Assembly (NCBI GenBank): GCA_025093985.1
Contig: JACAAK010000012.1
Span: 682,001 to 746,000 of the forward strand
Direction: 5' to 3'
Source: Calvatia gigantea
Lineage: Eukaryota > Basidiomycota > Agaricomycetes > Agaricales > Lycoperdaceae
Length of the DNA stretch: 64,000 nucleotides
In this document: positions 23,201 to 32,269 of the stretch, piece by piece
Position numbering within the stretch: the first letter of the stretch is position 1
Layout of the letters: every line of letters starts with the position of its first letter
Made by a program: the position numbers and the translations under genes
Notes under the pieces: model-generated
What the model was told of the DNA's origin: nothing
Seen by the model: the letters and a program-made list of their open reading frames with translations, nothing else
Database searches by the model: none

Positions 23201-23773
23201 AATGCCTCATCAGCACTACAGACATATCAAGAAAAGATGAAACAGCAACATGACTGCAGTAGAACCCACACCAGCATTTATCAAACAGGAGATAAAGTAT
23301 GGCTAGAGAACACCAACATCCATACCAATCAATCATCAAAGAAGCTAGGCCAAAAATAGTATGGACCTTTCCTTATTAAGAAAAAGATAGGAGAAGCAGC
23401 ATATCAGCTGAAACTGCCAGATGGATGGGCCATCCATGATGTATTCAACAAACAGCTCCTGACACCAGTACACCAGGCAGAGTTCCCAAGTCAAAAACAA
23501 CCATCAGCGCCTGACCCAGTGATCATCAACAATGAAGAAGAGTATGAAGTCGACAAGATCCATGGACAACAAAAGCGAGGAAGGGACTATCAATTCCTGG
23601 TCCACTGGAAGGGATACAGTAATGAAGAAGATACGTGGACAGTGGAGTCCAACCTGGGAAACGCTAAAGACGCCATAAGAGACTACCTGAAAAGGCATCC
23701 AGAGGATACCCATAAAAGAGGGGGCAGAAAACACAAAAAAGCAGCAAACAAGCAATCCAGACAAAAGAACTAA
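20253..23773 (+). pseudogene. Element C pol: protease, RT, RNase H, integrase, chromodomain (stops)
   Basis: Protease VNTIVDLGCTTSSIS has D-L-G for D-S-G. RT: APTFFIPKKDGSKRLIQDY, KLDIIWGYNNVRI, FGLSNSPGTFSRMM, box NYMDDFAI. RNase H: VEVNASDYALGGVLSQLQ (first catalytic Asp changed to Asn). Integrase: zinc finger YHDTPDAGHPGQH..GCQACQ and core [36 protein letters not shown], all acidic residues kept. Chromodomain about 23530-23703: YEVDKIHGQQKRGRDYQFLV then HWKGYSNEEDTW. About twelve stops, mainly TGA where relatives have Arg (for example 21015, 21548, 22013, 22545, 22916, 23197) and TAG where they have Gln (23056, 23357). Not translatable as a whole. Confidence 0.9.
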
Positions 23774-23780
23774 AACAAAC

Positions 23781-24769
23781 ATGCCTGCCTCCCAATCCAA
23801 CTGCATCGCTATCAACTCCCTTGTCCATCCCACTCCCACCAGAATCTCCTCTCTTCCGTTCCCTGAGTCAGGTAACAGCCAAGCACCTGCCCCCCAGGGA
23901 ACTTGTTTCAACCTCGCTAAAACACCATCCCCTGCACAAGGACTCCTTGAAGCCTTGCTCAAAGATGTCGACAAGGCAACCAACAGCGAGATCGAAAACA
24001 TTACCACCCAGAACAAACGATTGGTAGTAAACCAACACATTACCCTCACCACCGCATGTATCACCTTTACTGATATGTACGCCAGATTCACCAATGCCTC
24101 CTCCTCCACCAACCAGCATATCCCCGCCATCTTCCGAGCACTAGACCAGTCCTCTCTCACCCCTAACGAAAAGATCGTGTCCAAGAACTCCAAAGCCGAA
24201 TCGATTTGGGCCTTGAGGTCTTCAATCACCTCGACATCGCCAACATATTCCTAGAGCTTGCTGACATAGCCATGAAGTTACTCGGAAGAGACAAGTCAAA
24301 TGAAGACCCCGACATCAATACCCTGGTCGACAGAATCCACATCACCCTGTCCGAACTACATGACACCATCAACCTCACACCACTGACCCACACTAATACC
24401 CCTATGGACAAAGAAACCACAGTTTCAATGAAAGAAGAAGTCAATGCCCTCCGCTGCTTCATTAAAACCATCACACCGCCACAACTCGTATCGGTTTTTC
24501 TCCCACCCGCAAGATTCCACACTGTGTTGCCAGGGCAAGAAAAAGACCAAAATTATTGGAACTCAATAGTCAAGAACTACTGGGACAGCTCTGCCACCAC
24601 CGATTTCCCATACAATGGTGTCCCAGTCCCTATCCGACAAGACGGGCGAAGCCACTCACCCGTCTTCTTAGTGCACTCCAATGAAGGAAAGTTTCTCATT
24701 GCTGCCACTAAAAAGGCACTCGCCACCACAGTCATAAACAGAGACTTCAACGAGCTTCCTGAGGCATGA
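23781..24769 (+). pseudogene. Element C ORF3 (one frameshift)
   Basis: ATG at 23781, seven bases after the pol stop TAA (23771-23773); ends 18 bp before the 3' LTR. The frame is open for about 143 codons (MPASQSNCIAINSLVHPTPT, LLEALLKDVDKATNSEIENI, YARFTNASSSTNQHIPAIF). A 1-base loss near 24170 shifts it, after which the second part LGLEVFNHLDIANIFLELAD to FNELPEA is open from about 24206. Of the four B-type ORF3 copies this is the best preserved. No known domain recognised. The middle has predicted helices and a conserved PPARFHTVLPGQEKDQNYW block. It could be an accessory particle protein; that is only a guess from position. Confidence 0.75.
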
Positions 24770-24787
24770 AGCCTAATTGGGGGGTAT

Positions 24788-25094
24788 TGTTGTGAATTTT
24801 CACCAGTCATATCGCAGTCTCTATATTTGTCTACATTCCTATCTCCTGTGTACCTGTCTCATCTATTCCTGTCTGTGCAATCCCCGAACTCTGACTCATA
24901 ACTACCACACCATGGACATCGGACATTTCACATAGTTATCTCCATCCATTCAACTGGATGGTCCTTCTGTATTTAAGCATACATACATGTTCCTGTATTC
25001 GGTATGCTTAACTACCTAGTTTCTCTCCCCTTACTCGCCCTCAAGTCTTAGCCTAAGTTGCAACCTGAGGTTAACTCAGACTAAGGTCGTAACA
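24788..25094 (+). repeat. 3' LTR of C
   Basis: 307 bp, preceded by the polypurine tract ATTGGGGGGTAT (about 24776-24787). Differences from the 5' LTR are mainly CG versus TG or CA, for example CTGG/CCAG where the solo LTR at 35031 keeps CCGG. Confidence 0.93.
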
Positions 25095-25099
25095 TCCCC

Positions 25100-25640
25100 C
25101 AAACCACATGTACCTCCCTCATCTGCATCTGTCCCATCCAGACAAGCAAATTCCACCCAAATGACTCGAAATGGCCATACACAACCTAATGGCCCAACTG
25201 GATCAACTTTTGAGCCTTCAAAACCTACTCGAAAGCCCCTCAATCCCAACTTAGGATGAGAACAAACCCCTACTCAGCCCAGAGCAATGAATGATCTGAA
25301 TTTTGACCCAAAGGCCTTTTGCGAAAAATGTGCCAAACTCCACCTCCCTGCCGTAGGTCACTGGGCAAGTGATTGTGCCCATACCACCTGTCCAATCTGC
25401 TGAAAAACCTGCCCCAGACACTACTGTTGGACCTGCCCCCAATACTTCTGCTGACTCTGTAAAACCCTCAACCCCCAACATAAACTGGAAAACTGGTTGA
25501 AATACATTGATCACATACAAGCTGTAGAAAATATGAAGCAACGATTCCAGGAACAAGTTCTTGAAAATCCCCATGATGCCTTTGATGACGAATACTATGA
25601 TAATGGAGTATCCCTGGACTACTCAGTTCTATCAGCATAA
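25100..25640 (+). pseudogene. Element A ORF3, C-terminal Cys-rich part
   Basis: In-frame continuation of A ORF3 across element C, ending at TAA 25638-25640, 33 bp before the 3' LTR. After a Ser/Pro/Thr-rich linker there is a dense Cys/His cluster: FCEKCAKLHLPAVGHWASDC, then TTCPIC, KTCPRHYCWTCPQYFC and LCK, a pattern of at least four CxxC pairs that suggests a zinc-binding fold. It is followed by a charged tail. TGA codons interrupt the cluster twice (near 25401 and 25453), again at likely Trp/Arg sites. Not a gag knuckle (spacing differs from CX2CX4HX4C). Role unknown; nucleic-acid or protein binding is an inference. Confidence 0.6.
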
Positions 25641-25673
25641 ATTCTTGGAGTAATTTACCTAGAGACAGGCTAA

Positions 25674-26301
25674 TGTTATGAACTTACCACATCCCTGGAC
25701 TCTCCCTCTATTTGTATTAACCTCCTATTTAGACTTTCTCTTCCATTTCTTCACTATACCCTGGTTCATTATTTATTTATTAAACACATGTACTTCTACC
25801 TTTACTTCTGATGATTCATTCTAAATCATGTTCCTGTTTCACCTTTATCTTTTCTTGTCATCAAACTTCTATTCACTTGTCTCTATCTTCCTGTGACTTA
25901 TGCCCCTTCTTCTCTTCCATCTTACTCATCCCTATGACTCCATATATTACCAATTAACCCATAGTAGTTCCCATTGACTCATATCTATTTACTACGTAAA
26001 TTCCCATCTTTTATCCATAACTAGTATATAACTTAAGTAGTACCCATGTATTACCTCAGGTTATTCTAGTAACAAGCTTCCTTATCTTCGCTTGTCTGCT
26101 ACAAGGTTAACAACCTTGGGGACTGCAGTGACACTTAACTTGGATTTCTCAGGCAAGCGTGAGCTTCTACTCAAGGGAGCAATCTGAAGCCTGCACAGAG
26201 ATCATTGAGACTTGTCAAATACTCCTGGGCTATAGTGTTGAACCTCTCCCTGAGTGGAGATGATCCAGGCCCAGTTGTGAAGTAAGGTAACACATGTAAC
26301 A
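25674..26301 (+). repeat. 3' LTR of element A
   Basis: 628 bp, TGTTATGAAC to CATGTAACA, without the Tc1 found in the 5' copy. Followed by the target duplicate GTCGA (26302-26306) and by the start of B' gag on the minus strand. Confidence 0.93.
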
Positions 26302-26490
26302 GTCGAGTTCATTTAGAAGTTCAGATAGTGCTTCTTCTTCTGCTGGGTTTGCTCTGGGTTTGTCATGTGTTTTTCTGGTTGGTTCTTCAGGTACTTCAGC
26401 GTTTCCTGTTTCTTCTTCGTCTAATGTCTCAAATTTGTTGTCAGTGACTTCGAGGTTCAGTTCTCTATATTTGTCTGGGTTCGAGCTCAT
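26302..26490 (-). CDS. B' gag, N-terminal 63 codons
   Basis: Minus strand from ATG at 26490: MSSNPDKYRELNLEVTDNKF, an acidic N-terminus nearly identical to the gags of B1, C and F, ending at the A insertion point. It joins to 2968-2030 (see there). It lies 62 bp downstream of the primer-binding site of the outer element. Confidence 0.85.
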
Positions 26491-26570
26491 ATACTAGCTT
26501 CTGGGTTGTCTTTTGTTCAGGCCTGTTTCAGCCTACTCCTTGCAAGGTGAGGTGGGGATGCTTAACCAAA

Positions 26571-26874
26571 TGTTACAACCTTAGTCTGAGTAAACCTCAG
26601 GTTGCAACTTAGGCTAAGACTTGAGGGCGAGTAAGGGGGAAAGAACTAGGTGGTTAAGTGTACCAAATACAGTAGATGTATGTATGCTTAAATAGGGGAA
26701 GTCATCCAGTTGAATGGATGGAGTAGCTACATGAAATGTCTGGTAAGAATGGCATAGTAGCTGGCATGAGTCAGGAACAGAGATCACTCAACAGGAATAG
26801 CTGAAACAGATGTACTGATGAATAGAAATGCAGATGGCAATGGAATATGACTTGATCAGTGAAAAGCCATAACA
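26571..26874 (-). repeat. 5' LTR of outer element B'
   Basis: 304 bp, TGTTACAACC to GCCATAACA. A subfamily variant (B') shared with the solo LTR at 48906-49209 and distinct from LTRs of B1/C/F in the U3 part. The primer site next to it (minus strand TGGTTAAGCAT, 26568-26558) and the LTR-internal ACACTTAACCA are each one CpG step from the perfectly complementary ancestral pair. The 5 bp to its right, GACTG, should be the target duplicate; the partner is outside the window. Confidence 0.88.
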
Positions 26875-26989
26875 GACTGATAAGTATCTGTGGTATGAGA
26901 TGTCAAAAGGCTGGGACAAATATAATAATGATAAGTTCACAATCTGCCTTCAATCTTTCTCCATCAATAGTCTTTCAATTACATCCCTA

Positions 26990-28505
26990 CAAGCACAATA
27001 TATGCTTCAATACAAGAATTTTCTTGTGGGTTGACATTTCAGAGCCCTCAAACAGGTATCCATCTTCCATCTCAACTCTTCAAACTGCAATGACACATTG
27101 TTTAAGCTTTGGCAGGCCAATGGGGAACTTAGTGCATTGATATGGTTTCCAGAGATCAGGAATCTGGATGAATACATTGTGAGTGATTACCTCCCCCCCC
27201 CTTTTTTTTTCCCCCTTTCACTGACCTTCAGGACTACATCCCCTAGAACAACCTCAAAATTTGTATTAACAATGTACTCAATTTATGGGGTGAATACAAC
27301 CCTACAAGAATCCAGATTAAGTACAAATTACATGTCCTCACCTACTTGGAAGAAGATATACATTGGTTTGGCCCAGCAGTCCTTTTTGCTACAGAAGTCT
27401 TTGAGTCCTGGAACTCAATCTTTCATCTCTGCAGTGTGCTGTCCAACCACTAGGCACCAAGCTGTGACATTGCATCAACTCTTGCAGATATGGAACATTT
27501 CAAGCACCAGGCAAGTGGTGGATGGTGGAAGGTGAACAGTGGTGAGTACAATTCAGGCCAGTAGTAAGATCCAAGAGCTATTTAATGAAGACAAGAAGTT
27601 GTATTGATGCCTCAGACTGACAGATTTCATTTCAGTATCTCCTGGTAAGTATTCAAATCCTCCTTTCCATACTAAGCACATTCTCATTGTTAACCAGGAG
27701 CAGTCAAACCTACACCAAAAGCAATGTGAAGCTTGGTGCCTCTCTCTAAAATCCTGTCCCTCCCTGAACTTGTTGCATTGAACACCCCCTCAGCAATGTT
27801 ACCTCAGGACATTTTGATGATAGAGTGCCTATATCTTATCACTAAGTCAAAAGACACACCGCACATTCTCATGGGTTTTTTATGAGTTTTCTAGACCCCA
27901 GGTATGGTTTGTTGCACTACTTGCCCCCTGTAGTGATTGACATCATTATTGCAACAAGATTCCAGAATGCTCTGTTTATACAGGACACATATCTTCAATT
28001 TGGACTTCTGATCAATCTCATGGCCATGCTCTCATTAATCACTTTACAATTGCACCAAGAAATGATGAACAGCTGAATATGCCAATTCTCATGAAAAACA
28101 GTCACACTCATTTTGTATCATGTAAGGTAAGATAACTCAAAGTGACAGATTATCTAAGGACAACTTTGCTCAACTGTAACAGGATGTGCTGTTCATTTTC
28201 AACACATAGCATGACTGTAGGTCATTTTTGTGTGGCCTCAAAACTGTATCCCTTGTTCAGGGTCAAAACCTTATATTGCATATACATAAGGTCATCACAC
28301 ATGTTGATGATACCAAATTTTTTCTCAACATGCATGCATTGCATAACACCCACTTGGTTTGCAGCACCCTTTCTCACTCACTTACAGAGCCAAAGCTTGT
28401 ATTTCCTGATTGACATGTGCAGCATTTGAAAAATACTGCCAGAGTTCACATATCTAGACCTGCCAAGCAGCAGGCCACTAAGAAAAAGATGAAGGAGATG
28501 TAAGC
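26990..28505 (+). pseudogene. Decayed member of an Agaricomycete hypothetical-protein family
   Basis: Not an intact gene. Pieces in different frames match, from memory, a large family of long hypothetical proteins in mushroom genomes. At 27352-27520 the frame reads EDIHWFGPAVLFATEVFESW then FHLCSVLSNH, a TAG where Gln is expected, and DIASTLADMEHFKHQ..GGWW. At 28265-28470 it reads HVDDTKFFLNMHALHNTHLV then LTEPKLVFPD. The family's biochemical role is not known to me. Several frameshifts and stops (TGA, TAG) and nearly complete loss of CpG indicate age. Intron remnants are likely but were not resolved, and the ends are approximate. Confidence 0.5.
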
Positions 28506-28689
28506 CTGCAACCAGCAAGCTTAAACCCTGGAGGCCCAAAAAGAAACCTTGGACTTAGTAAAATAACCTATAATATGCCTATAATCTAGTGGTACATCTT
28601 ATGATATTTAGTAAATATCAAGTGTATGAGAGCCAACTGAGTCTAAGATTGAGCCCTAACCTGAGATCTCAGGGACTGTGTACTAAGGA

Positions 28690-29314
28690 TGTTATGTGCA
28701 TTACCTTACTTTGCAACCAGGCCTGGATCATCTCCACTCAGGGAGAAGTTTAATGCTATAGCCCAGGAGTATATGACAAGTCTCAATGACTTCTGTGCAG
28801 ACTTTGGATTGCTCCCTCAAGTAGAAGCTCACACTTGTCTGAGAAGTCCAAGTTAAGTGTCATTGCAGTCCCCAAGGTTGTTAACCTTGTAGTAGACAAG
28901 CAAAGATAAGGAAGCTTGTTACTAGAATAACCTGAGGTAATACAAGTGTACTACTTAAGGTTTATATACTAGCTACACATAGGAGATGAGTAATTACATA
29001 GTAAGAGGGTATGAGTCAATGGGAGACTGCTACAGGTTAATTGGTAAGTTAAGGAATCATAGGGAATAGGAAGGAAACAATACAAGTCACAAGAAGTCTG
29101 AGATAAGTAAATAAAAGGTTGATGATGGGAAATAGAGAAGGTGAAACAGGAACATGACTCAGAATGAGTCATAAGAAGTGGAGGTAAAAGTACATGTGTT
29201 AGATAAATAAAGAACAGACTGGGGTATACAGAAGGGAAGATAGGGAAGTCTAAAAGTAGGAGGTTAATACATTTTAAGGAGAAGTAAGGTTAGTCCACAG
29301 TTGAGTTCATAACA
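28690..29314 (-). repeat. Solo LTR of family A (minus)
   Basis: 625 bp, reverse of the A LTR (TGTTATGTGCATTACC to GAGTTCATAACA). Flanks AAGGA (28685-28689) and GAGGA (29315-29319) look like a target duplication with one change. Product of LTR-LTR recombination. Confidence 0.85.
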
Positions 29315-30275
29315 GAGGACCTACTCCAGACATTCAGCTATGATTAACTTGTAATATGACTCAGCAAATCATTGAACATTGATTAATCATCAGGGACCTA
29401 ATCTCAGACTAACATTATGAAAGGTTGGGCATGTAGTGAACATGATGGCAAAGTCAATAAAACTGCTTGAGGATATTGCACAACTCCTCAACCACTTGCC
29501 AATGTACTTGCCAACTTTCCCATCCACAAAATCTGCCTATTCTCTAAGAGTGACTGTCCCAAGCTGTGTCAACCCCATGTTTTATTCCATGACTTGTCAA
29601 AAAGTCAGGATCAACCAGTATTTGATGTCAGCCCAGAGGACTTTGAAAGAATACAATAGTAACTATGACACAATCAGTATGATAAGTAACACAAGAATAT
29701 AAGCTGAAACTCACCTCAGTCTCTCAATATATGCACAAGAACTGAGGTGCAGTACATGATATGTAGACTTTTATACTATGACAAATAGTCCAAGTAAAGT
29801 AGACAATAAGACAAATAAACATTACAGAAAATGGCCATGGTCAAAGGTACTCATAATAGAAACAAGAAAATGAGGTCCAAAGTTTAATGTTGTGACCTGT
29901 GCCACTTGGTCTCAGCCTGAGTTTGCCATTCTAACAGACTTATCAGAGAGTGTTGGCAATCCTGTCAATAATGCTGAACTTGCCACTGACCTCACTCCCA
30001 AATTTGATGTTGACCACATTAATTTCAATGGTGGGCATGATGAACTTTTGAAGGTCTTGCTGGAACTGAGATACCCCTCATGCTAACTCTTCAACTGGCT
30101 CTGTTATCTGCAGCTACTGTTGTGTAGGCCCTGGAGGACAGCTCCAAAGATGATGATGTCAATTGGGATAATGTATAGGCCTCATGTAATGAAATTTGAG
30201 TTATTTACAGTTAATTACTTTCTCACAATGCAAGAAACTATTATTTGCCTATTAATAACAGTTACTTGCTCATAT
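29315..30275. other. AT-rich, CpG-poor stretch without a recognisable gene
   Basis: Contains two short open stretches on the plus strand, 29436-29702 (88 codons, MNMMAKSIKLLEDIAQLLNH) and 29892-30086 (64 codons), neither of which I recognise. Their codons and the near absence of CG dinucleotides suggest decayed repeat or gene remnants. No RNA gene or repeat boundary seen. Confidence 0.4.
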
Positions 30276-30277
30276 GT

Positions 30278-31886
30278 TACAGTAAGGGACAAAACCGTTC
30301 CAATGTTTTGAACTTCTCAGAAGATCAGCTCATATCTCAAGGACTACTGTGGCTGTGCACTTCCTAATTTAATTGTAGATAGTCCAGTATCTTATCTAAT
30401 CATATGCAAAGTATGATTATGTAATCCTTTGTTTTAGGGGAGTTATTAATTAATTAATATTTTAAGTGCATTGGAACAGTTTTGTCCCTCTTGAAATTTA
30501 TATACAAAATGGGTATTCTAGTACCTGGTATAAGCTCCCTTGGCCTGTAAAACTGCCTGGACCCTCCTAGGCATACTCTCTATCAGATTCTGACACACTT
30601 CTGGTTCTATGTCATCCCACTCCTTTTGTATCCTCTCCCATAGGGTATTCATGCTATCAGGAGGAGTATCATACTCTCCCAGCTTATTCTTGAGGTGAGT
30701 CCAGAGATGTTCAATGGGATTAAGGTCTGGAGACTGTGGGGGCCATACCATAACCTCCAATTCAGACTCATCTAGCCAGTTTGTAGCCTTTTTGCTCTTG
30801 TGTTTGGGGTCATTGTCCTGTTGGAAGACCATATCCTCCTCATTCTTCCCATACCACCTGATGCTCCTCTTTAGTTCATCCCCCAAAATTTGAACATAAA
30901 GGTCAGCATCCATCTTCCCTTCAATTTTAGTGGCAAACCCCACTCCATCCCACAGCATACAACCCCAGATCATCACATTTCCTCCACCAAACTTGACTGT
31001 TCCCTCAACCAATCTATCATTCAGCCCCTCTCCTGCCTTTTTCCATACCCAAACCCTTCCATCTGATCCAAACCGATTGATTTTGGACTCATCTGTCCAA
31101 ATAACCCTCTTCCAGTCCTCCAGGGTCCAGTTAACATGTGCTTCTGCCCACTCCAACCTTTTCCTCCTATGGACAGCAGTAAGTTTAGGTCGTTTCCGCT
31201 TGACTACAGCCTTCATTCCAGCTCCTCTGAGTGCCCTGCACACTGTTTTGGTGGATACAGGCTGGGCAATAACATTTTGAAGTGATTTGGTGACTTGGGA
31301 GGCATTGTCAGCCTTGCGAGAGGTGATGAGGCGAACAGAATAGTGGATATCAGAGGGAGAAAGTTTAGATGGGCGGCCACCAACAGATTTGGAAAGTGTT
31401 GATATATGTTTGGAGCGAATCCTAGAAATAGTACTGACTCCCAGACCAGTAATAGAAGCAATATGATGAGCAGATTTCCCTTGGTCCAGGTAAGAGAGGA
31501 CTCTATTGGTCTGAGTAGAGGAAAGAGAGCGCATATAGTTGTAAAGGTATAGTGGGGGAGTTAATTTGCACCTGAGAATAAGCACATCCATTTATACATC
31601 ACCCTACATGGTCACATGATTTTATTTGTATTTATTTGATTGCAATAAACGAAGTCATGTGCTCAGAATTTGAGAGGGACAAAACTGTTCCAATGTACTT
31701 AAAATATTAATTAATTAATAACTCCCCCAAAACAAAGGATTACATAATCATACTTTGCATATGATTAGATAAGATACTGGACTATCTACAATTAAATTAG
31801 GAAGTGCACAGCCACAGTAGTCCTTGAGTTATGAGCTGATCTTCTGAAAAGTTCAAAACATTGGAACGGTTTTGTCCCTTACTGTA
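30278..31886 (-). mobile_element. Tc1/mariner transposon, copy c (inverted, near-identical to copy a)
   Basis: 1609 bp, the same length as copy a, bounded by TA (30278-30279, 31885-31886), with 213-bp inverted repeats at 30278-30490 and 31674-31886. The transposase differs from copy a by two residues. Such similarity in an otherwise CpG-decayed neighbourhood points to a recent insertion. Confidence 0.94.
30518..31534 (-). CDS. Tc1-type DD34E transposase, intact (copy c)
   Basis: Same 338-aa enzyme as at 374-1390, read on the minus strand, with the start taken at the second in-frame Met for the same reason (TATAAA overlaps the upstream ATG at 31591). Helix-turn-helix IASITGLGVSTISRIRSKH is present. 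Catalytic residues are in WTDESK, FQQDNDPKH and SPDLNPIEHLW. Differences from copy a are SKHIST for SKHRST and KTVCRAL for KTVRRAL. Both lie in the N-terminal DNA-binding half, and the second is a CpG-type change. The frame is open; activity is possible but unproven. Confidence 0.92.
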   Translation of the reverse strand: MRSLSSTQTNRVLSYLDQGKSAHHIASITGLGVSTISRIRSKHISTLSKSVGGRPSKLSPSDIHYSVRLITSRKADNASQVTKSLQNVIAQPVSTKTVCRALRGAGMKAVVKRKRPKLTAVHRRKRLEWAEAHVNWTLEDWKRVIWTDESKINRFGSDGRVWVWKKAGEGLNDRLVEGTVKFGGGNVMIWGCMLWDGVGFATKIEGKMDADLYVQILGDELKRSIRWYGKNEEDMVFQQDNDPKHKSKKATNWLDESELEVMVWPPQSPDLNPIEHLWTHLKNKLGEYDTPPDSMNTLWERIQKEWDDIEPEVCQNLIESMPRRVQAVLQAKGAYTRY

Positions 31887-32269
31887 ATAACAGGCTATGT
31901 GTAAGGGGTAATCCCCTACCCTTTCCTTTCTTGGACTTATCATTATTTCTTTATCGCATGCCATTGTTCTCTCCTTTATTTTCCCTTATTTTGTGCCATA
32001 AAACAAATGCAAACTTAGTCACTATATAATGCCCTGTATATCGAGCTGTTACAGCTCAACTATTATCTTTCTTGTTATACATATGTTTACCTATATACAT
32101 GGGTCAAGCATATTTGTGTGACTTAAGATATATAGTATAGCCCATAAAGCATTCAGCTTTACATTTTTTTATGCTTGCCAAACATATGAAAACATATACC
32201 CAGTACATGTCATATATGTCATTCATAAATGCAAATCCTCCAGAAGATATCTTCTGAACATCAATGCAA

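Larger units (their letters stand above)
18751..25094 (+). mobile_element. Ty3/gypsy chromovirus C (B family, full length)
   Basis: A 6344-bp element in plus orientation inside ORF3 of A, target duplication TCCCC (18746-18750 and 25095-25099). LTRs of 307 bp each. Gag is intact, pol has about a dozen stops and ORF3 has one frameshift. It is the most complete reference for the B family in this window. Confidence 0.94.
30276..32081 (+). repeat. Possible LTR of a third gypsy-like family (D), holding Tc1 copy c
   Basis: After removing the Tc1 element the sequence reads TGTTAATAACAGGCTATG, contains TATATAA near 32023 and ends about GTTATACA (32081), giving roughly 200 bp with LTR-like ends and promoter. 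It lies upstream of and in the same orientation as the D gag remnant. No second copy or target duplication was found, so the ends are tentative. Confidence 0.3.

Noticed and set aside
20306..23773. Many in-frame TGA codons in retroelement genes could mean TGA is read as Trp or Arg in this organism.
   Set aside because: The intact genes (GMC oxidoreductase, Tc1 transposases, C gag) have no internal TGA. The TGA positions match expected CGA and TGG codons, and TAG/TAA occur at Gln codons as well, so decay by C to T change is sufficient.
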